From contig NZ_CP017886.1 of the NCBI RefSeq assembly GCF_001874645.1, forward strand, positions 5,322,501 through 5,386,500: a stretch of DNA of 64,000 nucleotides, read 5' to 3'. This DNA is from Pseudomonas frederiksbergensis. GTDB taxonomy: Bacteria > Pseudomonadota > Gammaproteobacteria > Pseudomonadales > Pseudomonadaceae. Position 1 is the stretch's first letter. Every line of letters starts with the position of its first letter. Positions 27,485 through 36,554 of this stretch are shown here, piece after piece. Under the pieces are notes generated by a model, which made no database searches, had not been told where the DNA came from, and worked only from the letters and a program-made list of their open reading frames with translations. Made by a program: the position numbers and the translations under genes.

Positions 27485-28165
27485 GTGAGAATGATCTCTC
27501 GAATGGTGGTATCAGGGGCAGCGATTGCCGTATTAGGGGCGATGGCCGGGTGTGCGACCGAAAGCTCCCGGGCATTGCCGGTAGAAAAAGTCGAAAGTGC
27601 CAGCCAGGCCTATTCCGGTGTTCGAGTGCCAATGGCGGTCGGCAAGTTCGACAACCGTTCGAGCTACATGCGCGGGATCTTCTCTGACGGCGTGGATCGC
27701 CTCGGCGGTCAGGCCAAGACCATCCTGATCACTCACTTGCAGCAGACCAACCGTTTCAGCGTGCTGGACCGTGACAACATGGGCGAGATCCAGCAGGAAG
27801 CGGCGATCAAGGGTCAGTCCCAGCGCCTCAAGGGTGCTGATTTTGTGGTGACCGGCGACGTTACCGAGTTCGGCCGCAAAGAGACCGGTGATCACCAGCT
27901 GTTCGGCATTCTTGGTCGTGGCAAGACCCAGGTGGCGTACGCCAAGGTCAACTTGAACATCGTCAATATCAGCACCTCGGAAGTCGTTTATTCGACTCAG
28001 GGCGCAGGCGAATACGCCTTGTCCAACCGTGAAGTCATTGGTTTCGGCGGTACCGCTGCCTACGATTCGACCCTCAACGGCAAGGTGCTCGACCTGGCGA
28101 TGCGTGAGGCGATCAATCGCCTGGTGGATGGCATGAACTCGGGTGCATGGAAGCCGGGCAACTGA
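27485..28165 (+). CDS. CsgG/HfaB-family lipoprotein
   Basis: 226 residues starting GTG (AAGGA 8 nt upstream). Lipoprotein signal with lipobox AMAGC (Cys23), then the CsgG fold: KFDNRSSYMRGIFSDGVDRLGGQA, NRFSVLDRDNM, GADFVVTGDVTEFGRKETG. CsgG forms the curli secretion pore in E. coli; relatives such as HfaB act in holdfast attachment. No csgA/B/E/F is encoded here. Followed by two more lipoprotein genes (30 nt, then 4-nt overlap), so the three probably form one outer-membrane system. Confidence 0.88.
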   Translation: MRMISRMVVSGAAIAVLGAMAGCATESSRALPVEKVESASQAYSGVRVPMAVGKFDNRSSYMRGIFSDGVDRLGGQAKTILITHLQQTNRFSVLDRDNMGEIQQEAAIKGQSQRLKGADFVVTGDVTEFGRKETGDHQLFGILGRGKTQVAYAKVNLNIVNISTSEVVYSTQGAGEYALSNREVIGFGGTAAYDSTLNGKVLDLAMREAINRLVDGMNSGAWKPGN

Positions 28166-28195
28166 TCAAGGTCGATGACAAGGAGCGGTACAAGC

Positions 28196-28567
28196 ATGTT
28201 CAAGCGTTATATGTCGTGGGCGTTGATGACGTCGATGTTGCTGGTGACTGGCCTGCTGGCCGGATGCAGCAGTCCGAAAACCCTTTACCAGTGGGAAGGC
28301 TACCAGCCACAGGTTTATGAGTATTTCAAAGGCGAAGAGCCCAAGGAAGCTCAGGTCGAAGCGCTGGAGCGCGACCTGCAAAAGATCAATTCCACCGGCA
28401 AGACTCCGCCGCCTGGCTACCACGCTCACCTGGGTCTGTTGTACCTGAGCCTGGGCAAGGACGATCAGATGGTGCAGCAGTTCAGAACCGAAAAGACCCT
28501 GTTTCCCGAGTCGACGCCGTACATGGACTTTCTGCTTAAGAACGCCAAGACCGGAGATACCCAATGA
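28196..28567 (+). CDS. DUF4810 lipoprotein
   Basis: 123 residues with a lipobox LLAGC (Cys24), then the DUF4810 start KTLYQWEGYQPQVYEYFKGE and a TPR-like helical pair (GYHAHLGLLYLSLGKDDQMVQQF). Member of the CsgG-DUF4810-DUF799 lipoprotein set; function unknown. AAGGAG precedes the ATG; the last 4 nt overlap the next gene. Confidence 0.87.
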   Translation: MFKRYMSWALMTSMLLVTGLLAGCSSPKTLYQWEGYQPQVYEYFKGEEPKEAQVEALERDLQKINSTGKTPPPGYHAHLGLLYLSLGKDDQMVQQFRTEKTLFPESTPYMDFLLKNAKTGDTQ

Positions 28568-29223
28568 TCGCGCGCTCATTGAAACTGATGGCCGGCCTGC
28601 TGGCCCTGGCAGTCCTCGGCGGTTGCGTCAGCCCCAAGACCGTGGACTACTCGGCTTACAAACAAAGCCGTCCAAAAACCATTCTGGTGCTGCCGCCGCT
28701 GAACAATTCGCCGGACGTCAAGGCGTCCTACAGCATGCTCTCGCAAGTTACGTATCCGTTGGCTGAAGCCGGTTATTACGTGCTGCCGATCGCGCTGGTC
28801 GACGAGACGTTCCGCCAGAACGGTCTGACCACGCCGGCGGACATCCACCAGGCGCCAGCCAACAAACTGCAAGAGATCTTCGGTGCCGATGCCGCGCTCT
28901 ACATTACCGTGACTGACTACGGCACTCGTTACATGGTGATCTCCAGTGCGACCGTGGTTACCGCCAGCGCGAAACTGGTGGACCTCAAGACGGGCACCAC
29001 CCTGTGGACCGGCTCGGCCAGTGCGTCGAGCGAAGAGGGCAGCAACAACAGTGGAGGCGGTTTGCTGGGTGTGCTGATCACCGCTGCGGTCAAGCAGATC
29101 ATCAACAGCTCCACCGACGCCGGTCACCCGATTGCCGGTATCACCAGTGCACGACTGTTGTCGGCAGGGCATTCTGCTGGGTTGCTGTACGGGCCGCGTT
29201 CGCCGAAGTACGGTACTGACTGA
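28564..29223 (+). CDS. DUF799/GNA1162-family lipoprotein
   Basis: 219 residues. Lipobox LGGC (Cys21), then YSAYKQSRPKTILVLPPLNNSPDVKASYSM, a mark of the DUF799/GNA1162 family (Neisseria GNA1162 is structurally related to the periplasmic TolB/CsgG N-terminal fold). A Ser/Asn/Gly-rich segment (EEGSNNSGGG) separates the core from a C-terminal helix. Last gene of the operon (ATGA overlap with DUF4810). Confidence 0.88.
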   Translation: MIARSLKLMAGLLALAVLGGCVSPKTVDYSAYKQSRPKTILVLPPLNNSPDVKASYSMLSQVTYPLAEAGYYVLPIALVDETFRQNGLTTPADIHQAPANKLQEIFGADAALYITVTDYGTRYMVISSATVVTASAKLVDLKTGTTLWTGSASASSEEGSNNSGGGLLGVLITAAVKQIINSSTDAGHPIAGITSARLLSAGHSAGLLYGPRSPKYGTD

Positions 29224-29239
29224 AGTACCTCTGTGGCCA

Positions 29240-29253
29240 GGGAGCAAGCTCCC
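29240..29253. repeat. Short palindrome GGGAGC-AA-GCTCCC
   Basis: Perfect 6-bp arms with a 2-nt loop after the lipoprotein operon. It shares its GGGAGC core with the longer palindrome at 61807-61834, so both may belong to one intergenic repeat family. It could also act as a weak terminator, but no T-run follows. Confidence 0.45.
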
Positions 29254-29399
29254 TCGTCACCCTTGCCAGCCGCGAGTTGCGGCCAACGGGCACCGCTGGT
29301 CCGATTGATAGTCGACAGCAGCCGCCGAGCGAGGCCATTCTGATAGCTGGCGAGCGCGCGCAATGGTGCTCGCCACCGATCAACAAACGGAGGTGTTCC

Positions 29400-29639
29400 A
29401 TGCCGGTGAATCATGACCTGTATCAGGACCTGAGCTGCTCAAAGGAAGTCATTCAGCAAAAGCGTGCCAATGATCCCCACCTGAACGCGCTGCTGGATAA
29501 ATATTCGGAAATCGACAACCGGGTCCTGAAGGCAGAAGCCCAGGCTCTGGCAGATGACGAAGTGAGAAAGCTCAAGGAAAAGCGCCTTTCGATCAAAGAC
29601 GAAATATCCCGGAGTCTGAACGGTTCTGCCAGAACGTGA
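29400..29639 (+). CDS. DUF465 (YdcH-like) small protein
   Basis: 79 residues, helical and charged: FDPHLN-like motif ANDPHLNALLDKYSEIDNRVLK, then KLKEKRLSIKDEISRSL. Matches the YdcH/DUF465 family, of unknown function. GGAGG lies 6 nt before ATG 29400. Stand-alone gene. Confidence 0.85.
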   Translation: MPVNHDLYQDLSCSKEVIQQKRANDPHLNALLDKYSEIDNRVLKAEAQALADDEVRKLKEKRLSIKDEISRSLNGSART

Positions 29640-29689
29640 CCAACGTAGGGGGCGCATTCGGCCGTCTGCTCTGATGGTTGCAACACTAA

Positions 29690-30853
29690 TCAGGCGACTA
29701 CCCCTGTCTGGGTCGGGATCGTCCGTTGTGCCATGTCGCGCAAGGCCAGCATCGAGGCTGCCGATTCATGCTCGATACGCCGCTTGAGCAGCAGTTGATT
29801 GGCCAGGCGCATCAGCAATCCACTGAAGCGGTATTCCAGAGTGCGAACGAAGCGTGTGCCGTCACCCTCGCTGGCGCATTCATAGGTCAGCAGCAGTTCC
29901 AGACCCTGATCACCCTGAGCCCGAGCGCTCCAGCGGCGGCCCGGCAAATACTCGTTGACCTCCCAGCTCAAATGCCCGGCCCGCCCACCCGCATGAATGT
30001 CCTCTTCAAAACGTGACCCCGCGTGCAGCGGTCCTGGCTGGCCGTCGACCTTCAGCGATGAAGGGTGCCATTCTGGCCAACGCGTCGCGGCGCTGGCGTA
30101 GGCGAGCACGGCGATCGGCTCGCGTGCGATGTCGATCTGGTGCTGCATACGGGTCATGGGTGCTCGCCTCGTTTGAAGGTGCGAATGATCGGGTTCGGCT
30201 TCCCAGTACAGGGTGCCGAACAGGCAGTCCATCAGCGGCAAAACGATGTTGAAGTTGCGCGCCTGCATCAGCTCGCGACGGTGATGCAGTGCGTGCAGAC
30301 GGCGCATCTGGCGAATCCACGGCAGGCGGGTGATGGGGTTGCCTGGCGGCAGATGCTCGCAGGCGTGAAACACCTCATAGGTCAGGTAGCCGAGGATCAT
30401 GCAGCCTGCGAACAGTCCGGCGACGTTGCCATTGAGGTAGTTGAGCAGCCACCAGGCGGGCAGGGTGATCACCAGGCTGTGCAGCACGATCAGCCACGCC
30501 GGAAACAGAATCACCCGCCAGTCGCGAACCGTGTCGTAGCTCATGTAGCCAGGGGCGAAAAAGCTGTGGTGATCGCCAGCGTGTCGGGCATAGAACAGCC
30601 GCGCGAAGGCCTTTTTGTGATGGCCCAGATGCCGGTGCACGACGTAGACCGCGACATTGAAAAACAACAGCGTCAGCGGTACCGCCAGCCACTCCAGCGG
30701 TTGCACCCGATGCACGGTGCTCCAGAACAGCGTGATGCCCAGTACACCGAAGCCCCATACAAAACCACCGTGCAGCCACGGGTTGTAGAACCGATGAATA
30801 CCGGCCCGGTAACGGGCACGGAACGCCTGCGTGGTTTGCCTCACCGCGATCAC
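29690..30853 (-). CDS. Fatty-acid-hydroxylase-type enzyme fused to SRPBCC domain
   Basis: 387 residues starting GTG. Residues about 1-215 are a membrane di-iron hydroxylase/sterol-desaturase domain with hydrophobic helices and histidine boxes HRHLGHHKKAF, HAGDHHSFF, EVFHACEH and RRLHALHHRRE. Residues about 225-380 are a soluble SRPBCC/polyketide-cyclase-like domain (ATRWPEWHPSSLKVDGQPG, GSRFEEDIHAGGRAG), which usually binds a hydrophobic ligand. The fusion suggests that the second domain presents or removes a lipid substrate. Substrate unknown. It stands alone, convergent with the DUF465 gene. Confidence 0.82.
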   Translation of the reverse strand: MIAVRQTTQAFRARYRAGIHRFYNPWLHGGFVWGFGVLGITLFWSTVHRVQPLEWLAVPLTLLFFNVAVYVVHRHLGHHKKAFARLFYARHAGDHHSFFAPGYMSYDTVRDWRVILFPAWLIVLHSLVITLPAWWLLNYLNGNVAGLFAGCMILGYLTYEVFHACEHLPPGNPITRLPWIRQMRRLHALHHRRELMQARNFNIVLPLMDCLFGTLYWEAEPDHSHLQTRRAPMTRMQHQIDIAREPIAVLAYASAATRWPEWHPSSLKVDGQPGPLHAGSRFEEDIHAGGRAGHLSWEVNEYLPGRRWSARAQGDQGLELLLTYECASEGDGTRFVRTLEYRFSGLLMRLANQLLLKRRIEHESAASMLALRDMAQRTIPTQTGVVA

Positions 30854-30966
30854 CTGTCGTTGTTATCATTCTCGTTGTTATAAACAGAGACTAGTCGCGG
30901 CGAAATTATCCGGCCAATGGATGTTGGGAATGGGCAGGTATTCACGCCGCACGAGGCGGATGTTGC

Positions 30967-31830
30967 TCAGATCAACGGATCCCAGCGCTGGGACCAGTCG
31001 TTGTCGGTCTTGACCCGTTCCCGTAATAACTCGAACGCCTGTTGCAGCACCGCCGAATCGCGATCCCGCGAGTACACCAGATAGGTCGGGTAACTGAATT
31101 CCGGGGCTTTGGGCACCCGCTCCAGCACACCGCTGTCAAGGTAGGTCTGAACCACCCGAGTGCGGAAATAACCGGTGCCACCGTTTTGCAGGATGTACTG
31201 CAGCGCCAGAGGGCCGAGATTGAAACTCAACGCGGCTTTTGCCTTGTCCGGCAGCGCCGCGTCGTGCTGGCGGCGAAACGCCTTGCCCCAGTCGATATAG
31301 ACGTAAGGCTCGGGCCTGGACGGCAGACGCACCAGGATGAGTTTTTCCTCCAACAGTTGCTCCACTTGTAGCTGTGGCCAGTACTCGGGTTGAAACACCA
31401 GCGCGGCATCCAGCACGCCCAATTCCAGCTGGCGCAGCAGGTTTTCGCCGTCGCGGATTTCCGTGCGCAAGGCATGGCTGGGGATCTTCTCGCGCAGTTC
31501 GCGGGCCCAGCTGAGCATCAATGGGTTGCACAAACTGACCTCGCCGCCAATGTGCAGCACATTGCGGTAGCCTTCCGGCAACGGCAGGTCCCGGCGCGCC
31601 GCTTCCCACGTCTGTACCAACTGATTGGCGTACACCACGAAGGCTTCACCGTCCGCGGTCAGGCGAGCGCCGGCGCGGTTGCGCACGAACAAGGTGCTGG
31701 CGAGCTGGCTTTCGAGCTTCTGCACCCGCGCGGTGATCGCGGTCTGGGTGACGTGCAGCTTTTCGGCGGCGGCCGCAAGACTGCCGCAGCGAACGATTTC
31801 CAGGAAGGTACGGGCGAGATCGATGTCCAT
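30967..31830 (-). CDS. LysR-family transcriptional regulator
   Basis: 287 residues. HTH GSLAAAAEKLHVTQTAITARVQKLE at about 16-40, effector domain after residue 85. Divergent from the GH63-type glucosidase gene (141 bp between starts), which it may control. Stop 31 codons from the hydroxylase gene promoter region; no link to that gene is evident. Confidence 0.9.
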   Translation of the reverse strand: MDIDLARTFLEIVRCGSLAAAAEKLHVTQTAITARVQKLESQLASTLFVRNRAGARLTADGEAFVVYANQLVQTWEAARRDLPLPEGYRNVLHIGGEVSLCNPLMLSWARELREKIPSHALRTEIRDGENLLRQLELGVLDAALVFQPEYWPQLQVEQLLEEKLILVRLPSRPEPYVYIDWGKAFRRQHDAALPDKAKAALSFNLGPLALQYILQNGGTGYFRTRVVQTYLDSGVLERVPKAPEFSYPTYLVYSRDRDSAVLQQAFELLRERVKTDNDWSQRWDPLI

Positions 31831-31971
31831 AAGCAGTCGCTGAGGTGGAGAGCCCCGCAGTGTAGAGCAAGCGTGCGCCTGAACTCGAGCCGAATGAGCA
31901 GGAAGCGGCGTGCACCGGGGCGAGTCCTCGCTCTACACTGCAAACCATCCCAAGAAACAACGGACGCTCCC

Positions 31972-34596
31972 ATGACAGCAAAGTCGCCCGCGAACATTCT
32001 CGACACCGTCGAAGGCCAACGCTTGGCTGGCGATGAGGCCGAGTGCTGGCGCGAGTGGGGCCCGTACTTGAGTGAACGGCAATGGGGCACAGTGCGCGAG
32101 GACTACAGTGCCGATGGCGATGCCTGGACGTATTTTCCTCATGAGCACGCCCGCAGCCGGGCGTATCGTTGGGGCGAGGACGGGTTGGCCGGGTTCTGCG
32201 ACCGGGCCCAGCACTGGTGCATCGGGTTGGGGCTATGGAACGAGCGCGATCCAATTCTCAAAGAGCGCCTGTTTGGCCTGAACAATGCCGAAGGCAATCA
32301 CGGCGAGGACGTCAAAGAGCTGTATTTCCATGTCGACGGGGTGCCGAGCCATGCCTACATGCGCATGCTCTACAAATATCCGCAGGCTGCGTTTCCCTAT
32401 GCCGACCTGGTAGCCGAGAACGCCCGTCGCGGCCTGTCCGATGCCGAGTATGAAATCCTTGATACCGGGGTGTTCGAAGACGACCGCTATTTCGACGTGA
32501 CGGTAGAATACGCCAAGCACAGCCCGGACGACGTGTTGATGCGGGTCACCGTGCACAATCGTTCGGATCTGCCAGCGCGTCTGCGAGTATTGCCCCAGGT
32601 GTGGGCGCGCAACACCTGGAGTTGGGGCGGTGACAGGCACATGCCCAGCCTGACGCTGACCGGTGGCTCGGTCATGGCGCAGCACCCGATGCTGGTGGAC
32701 AGGCAACTCAGTGCCTGGGGCGAGGAGGGGTGTGAGTGGCTGTTCTGCGACAACCAGACCAACCATCCGAAACTCGAGGGTGTGCCTGCCAACGGCCCGT
32801 TCAAGGATGGCATCAACGATTATCTGGTGGACGGTGTTGCGGGGGCGATTCGACGTGATACGGGCACTCGGGTCGCGGCGCATTTCGTTCTCGAGCTGGA
32901 CGGGCTGGCGCGCAAAAGCGTCTACCTGCGCTTTGCCCTGGCTGGCGCACCGAGGGTCAACGCCAAGGCATTGTTCGAGCGCCGCCGCCTTGAAGCCGAT
33001 GACTATTACGCCGTGCTGCAAGCGCAGATGCCTGATCCGGACGCGCGTAACGTTCAGCGCCAAGCGCTGGCCGGATTACTCTGGTCCAAGCAGCTGTATT
33101 ACTTCGACGTCAATCGGTGGCTCGACGGCGATCCCGGTCAACCGTTGCCACCGCCCGCTCGACTGCACATCCGCAACACCCACTGGCGGCATTTGTCGAA
33201 CGCCGACATCGTTTCCATGCCCGACACCTGGGAATACCCGTGGTATGCATCATGGGACCTGGGCTTTCAGGCCGTTGCTTATGCGCTGATTGACCCGGGG
33301 TTTGCCAAGCATCAACTGCTGCTGTTGGTCAAAGACCGCTTCATGCACCCCAACGGCCAGCTACCGGCCTACGAATGGCGTTTCGACGATGCCAACCCGC
33401 CGGTTCATGCCTGGGCGAGTTGGCGGGTGTATCAGCGTGACAAGGCGTTGACCGGCGTCGGGGATATGGATTTTCTCGAGCGGATTTTCCACAAGCTGCT
33501 GCTGAATTTTTCCTGGTGGGTCAACCGCAAGGATGCCGAAGGTCGCAACGTGTTCCAGGGTGGGTTTCTCGGACTGGACAACATTGCACTGTTCGACCGT
33601 TCGGCGGCATTACCCCCCGGTTTTCAACTGGATCAGGCCGACGGCACGGCGTGGGTGGCGGCGTATGCACTGGACTTGATGCGCATCGCCCTGGAACTGG
33701 CCAGGCGCAACCCGGTGTACGTCGACATCGCCGTGAAGTTCTTCGAGCACTTCCTCTACATTGCCGGCGCCATCAACCGCGTGGGCGATGCCGCCGAAGG
33801 GTTGTGGGATGAGCAGGATCAGTTTTTCTACGACGTTTTGCACCGGCCCGATGGTGTCAACGAACCGCTGCGCCTGCGCTCGATCGTCGGCTTGATGCCG
33901 CTGTTCGCGGTGCAGGTGCTGGAACAGCACGAGCACGAAGGGTTGCCGGGTTTGCGTGAGCGTTTATTGGGTTTCATGCATCATCGGCCGGATCTGGCGA
34001 GTCTGGTTTCACGCTGGACCGAGCCCGGTGAAGGCAATCGGATGCTGCTTGCGCTGTTGCGTGGCGAGCGCACCAAGGACCTGCTCAAACGCATGCTCGA
34101 TGAGGCCGAGTTTCTTTCCGAATTTGGCGTTCGCTCCTTGTCCAAAGCCTTTGCCGAGCATCCCTTTGGCGTGCAGATCAACGGCAACAAACTGTGTGCC
34201 CACTATGAACCGGCGGAATCCGGTTCGCGGTTGTACGGTGGCAACTCCAACTGGCGCGGGCCGTTGTGGATGCCGATCAATTACATGCTGATCGAGTCGT
34301 TGCGTGAGTTTCATCGGTACTACGACGAAAACTTCTCGGTCGAATACCCCAGCGGTTCAGGTTATATGGCGTCGCTTGCGCAGGTGGCCGACAGTTTGAG
34401 TCAGCGTCTGACTCGGTTGTTTTTGCGGGATGAAAACGGTAGCCGACCATCGATGGTCGGCTTCGCACAGCTCCAGGCTGACCCGTTGAGCCGTGACCTG
34501 GTGCTGTTTCACGAGTACTTCCACGGCGAAACCGGCCGCGGCCTCGGCGCGTCCCATCAAACCGGCTGGAGCGCGCTGGTGGCCTTGCTGTTGTAG
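31972..34596 (+). CDS. GH63-type glucosidase
   Basis: 874 residues, cytosolic (no signal peptide). The long catalytic (alpha/alpha)6 barrel begins near MPDTWEYPWYASWDLGFQAVA, then LGLDNIALFDRS, WVAAYALDLMRIALELA, and near the end YGGNSNWRGPLWMPINYMLIE and HQTGWSALVA. These are the marks of the glycoside hydrolase family 63 C-terminal domain (mannosyl-oligosaccharide glucosidase/YgjK group). The acidic residues in WEYP and TGWS-adjacent regions are candidates for catalysis. Substrate unknown, probably an alpha-glucoside made in the cell. A REP pair starts at its stop codon. Control by the divergent LysR is plausible. Confidence 0.85.
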   Translation: MTAKSPANILDTVEGQRLAGDEAECWREWGPYLSERQWGTVREDYSADGDAWTYFPHEHARSRAYRWGEDGLAGFCDRAQHWCIGLGLWNERDPILKERLFGLNNAEGNHGEDVKELYFHVDGVPSHAYMRMLYKYPQAAFPYADLVAENARRGLSDAEYEILDTGVFEDDRYFDVTVEYAKHSPDDVLMRVTVHNRSDLPARLRVLPQVWARNTWSWGGDRHMPSLTLTGGSVMAQHPMLVDRQLSAWGEEGCEWLFCDNQTNHPKLEGVPANGPFKDGINDYLVDGVAGAIRRDTGTRVAAHFVLELDGLARKSVYLRFALAGAPRVNAKALFERRRLEADDYYAVLQAQMPDPDARNVQRQALAGLLWSKQLYYFDVNRWLDGDPGQPLPPPARLHIRNTHWRHLSNADIVSMPDTWEYPWYASWDLGFQAVAYALIDPGFAKHQLLLLVKDRFMHPNGQLPAYEWRFDDANPPVHAWASWRVYQRDKALTGVGDMDFLERIFHKLLLNFSWWVNRKDAEGRNVFQGGFLGLDNIALFDRSAALPPGFQLDQADGTAWVAAYALDLMRIALELARRNPVYVDIAVKFFEHFLYIAGAINRVGDAAEGLWDEQDQFFYDVLHRPDGVNEPLRLRSIVGLMPLFAVQVLEQHEHEGLPGLRERLLGFMHHRPDLASLVSRWTEPGEGNRMLLALLRGERTKDLLKRMLDEAEFLSEFGVRSLSKAFAEHPFGVQINGNKLCAHYEPAESGSRLYGGNSNWRGPLWMPINYMLIESLREFHRYYDENFSVEYPSGSGYMASLAQVADSLSQRLTRLFLRDENGSRPSMVGFAQLQADPLSRDLVLFHEYFHGETGRGLGASHQTGWSALVALLL

Positions 34597-34689
34597 GAGC
34601 TGCCGCAGGCTGCGATCTTTTGATCTTTTGCGGTTCTGAAATCGCTAAAGGATCAAGATCAAAAGATCGCAGCCTGCGGCAGCTCCTAC
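34593..34689. repeat. REP pair (REPIN), family A
   Basis: Forward GTAGGAGCTGCCGCAGGCTG with GATCTTTT tail (34593-34629) and inverted copy (34656-34689), separated by 26 bp. The first unit overlaps the glucosidase stop codon. Same family as the REPs around the RAYT gene. Confidence 0.9.
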
Positions 34690-34714
34690 GAGGAAGAATC
34701 AAGCGATCAAGCGA

Positions 34715-36433
34715 TCAAGCGATCAGTGTCGCCTCACGCTCCAGTGCCCACGGTGCAATCAAGCGCTGCGGGGTCCGGCAGGTTTTGCGTTTGAACACGA
34801 AGTTGCGGCACTTCTCGGCGAACTGTTGGCGGTTGTGCACCATGTCCCGTTGCATCTGTGCCAGCTCGACCTCGCGACAGTGTTCGATCTGCTGAAGGTC
34901 CATGCTGGCTTTGCGCGCTCGTAACGCCGCGTACTTTTCATCGGTCAACGCGCCGCTGGCTTGTTGCAGCAACCATTGGCTGAACTCGCGCGGGCAGCGT
35001 GGGCCGATGTCCTGAATCATCCCCATTTGCCGGGCCTGAAAGGCGCTGATCGGCAGGCATTCTTCGGTGAGCTTGTGCGCGATTTCGCTGCCCACGGCGC
35101 GGGGCAGGCTGTAGGTCCAGTATTCGGAGCCGTACAGCCCCATGGTTTTGTAATGCGGATTGAGCACCACACCCGCCCGGGCGAATACGATGTCGGCGGC
35201 CAGCGCTAGCATCACGCCGCCGGCGCCGGCACTGCCGGTCAGGCCGCTGACCACCAGTTGCCGGGCCGTCAGTAGTTCCTGGCAGACATCGTCGATCGCT
35301 TGAATATTGGCCCAGGCTTCCAGCCCCGGTATTGCTGCAGCCTGAATGACATTGAGGTGCACGCCATTGGAAAAACTCCCGCGACCACCTTTGATCAGCA
35401 GCACTTGAGTGTCCCGGGCCTTGGCCCACTTCAGCGCCGCGACCAGTCGTTGGCACTGTTCGGTACTCATGGCGCCGTTGTAGAACTCGAAGGTCAGTTC
35501 ACCGACGTGGCCCGACTCCCGATAACGAATCGGTTGATAGGTCGCCTCGTTGAAAGGATGGTTGACGATCGATCCGTCCAGTACCGGTATTGCATCGAGT
35601 TGCCCGGCCAGCACATACCGCGCCGGCAACTTGAAGGTTTCTTCCCCTGGCTGGGCCTTGCGCTTGAGCGAACCGATCCACAGGCTGTGATCGCCGGTCG
35701 CGACCAGTACGGCATCGTCCTGCACGGCAAGCATTTTCCCCGGCATGCCGCTGCGTGAATCCAGGTGGGCGTCGTACAGGTAATACTGCCCGCCGGCCAG
35801 GCTCGCCAACACGCCCGGCTGGCCGTCGGCGGCATCGATGCTGCGTTTGATGAACTGCGCGCAATCGTGCCAGCTGAAGGTTCGATCGGCCTGTTTCATG
35901 TTCGGCCTCAGGCGTCCGATGACGTTGGGTTGCGTGTAATCGAGTGGTGTCGGGACGAAATCGCTGGCGAATTTTTCCACCACATCGCGGATGCAGTAAA
36001 TCGCTGCATCACTCACCGGACCGTTGTACAGCTTGGATTTGCGTACGTCGGCGGGCATGCTGAATTCATAGGTCGACCAGATCGGTCCAGCGTCCATTTC
36101 TTCGACCGCCTGCAAGGCCGTGACGCCCCAGCGGCTGACCTGCTGGGTGATGGCCCAGTCCAGCGCACTGGCGCCGCGGTCGCCGACGATGCCTGGGTGA
36201 ATGATCACCACCGGACGCTCCGGGTTGCTCCAGAGCTGTTGCGGCACGCGATCCTTGAGAAACGGGCAGATCACCAGATCGGCCGCCGACTCCTCGATCT
36301 GCCGGCACACCGTGGCTTCGTCAGTGAACAGCACCACGCTGGGTTTGTGGCCCGATTGGCGCAAATCGAGCCAGGCGCGCTGGGTCAAACCGTTGAACGC
36401 CGATGACAACAAAATGATCTTCAATGACCGCAT
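34715..36433 (-). CDS. hypX: HypX/HoxX-like protein (orphan)
   Basis: 572 residues with two domains. The N-terminal half resembles methionyl-tRNA formyltransferase, with HPGIVGDRGASALDWAI (about residues 78-94). The C-terminal half resembles enoyl-CoA hydratase, with FEFYNGAMSTEQC, GRGSFSNGVHLNVI and SGLTGSAGAGGVMLALAADIVF. In O2-tolerant [NiFe]-hydrogenase systems HypX makes CO from formyl-THF, via formyl-CoA, as an active-site ligand. No hydrogenase or other hyp gene is in the window, so its use here is unclear; it might serve another metallocentre or formate chemistry. An ANR-like box lies 102-115 bp upstream of its start. REP elements flank it on both sides. Confidence 0.88.
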   Translation of the reverse strand: MRSLKIILLSSAFNGLTQRAWLDLRQSGHKPSVVLFTDEATVCRQIEESAADLVICPFLKDRVPQQLWSNPERPVVIIHPGIVGDRGASALDWAITQQVSRWGVTALQAVEEMDAGPIWSTYEFSMPADVRKSKLYNGPVSDAAIYCIRDVVEKFASDFVPTPLDYTQPNVIGRLRPNMKQADRTFSWHDCAQFIKRSIDAADGQPGVLASLAGGQYYLYDAHLDSRSGMPGKMLAVQDDAVLVATGDHSLWIGSLKRKAQPGEETFKLPARYVLAGQLDAIPVLDGSIVNHPFNEATYQPIRYRESGHVGELTFEFYNGAMSTEQCQRLVAALKWAKARDTQVLLIKGGRGSFSNGVHLNVIQAAAIPGLEAWANIQAIDDVCQELLTARQLVVSGLTGSAGAGGVMLALAADIVFARAGVVLNPHYKTMGLYGSEYWTYSLPRAVGSEIAHKLTEECLPISAFQARQMGMIQDIGPRCPREFSQWLLQQASGALTDEKYAALRARKASMDLQQIEHCREVELAQMQRDMVHNRQQFAEKCRNFVFKRKTCRTPQRLIAPWALEREATLIA

Positions 36434-36534
36434 GAATGACTCTTCCCTGAGAATGCGCGGCCGGAGGCTCCCATTGAGCCGTCCTTGGCCTTTGATGGAA
36501 GCGCAAGGGTAGAGGCAGCCCTGCGAAGGTCACC

Positions 36535-36548
36535 TGATCGAGATCAAT
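36535..36548 (-). promoter_or_regulatory. ANR-like box upstream of hypX
   Basis: Read toward hypX: TTGATCTCGATCAG, 9 of 10 matches to TTGATNNNNATCAA. It lies about 100 bp upstream of the hypX start, a fair distance for an anaerobic activator if the mRNA leader is about 60 nt. The stretch from 36434 to 36554 has no other feature. Confidence 0.5.
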
Positions 36549-36554
36549 CTTGTG

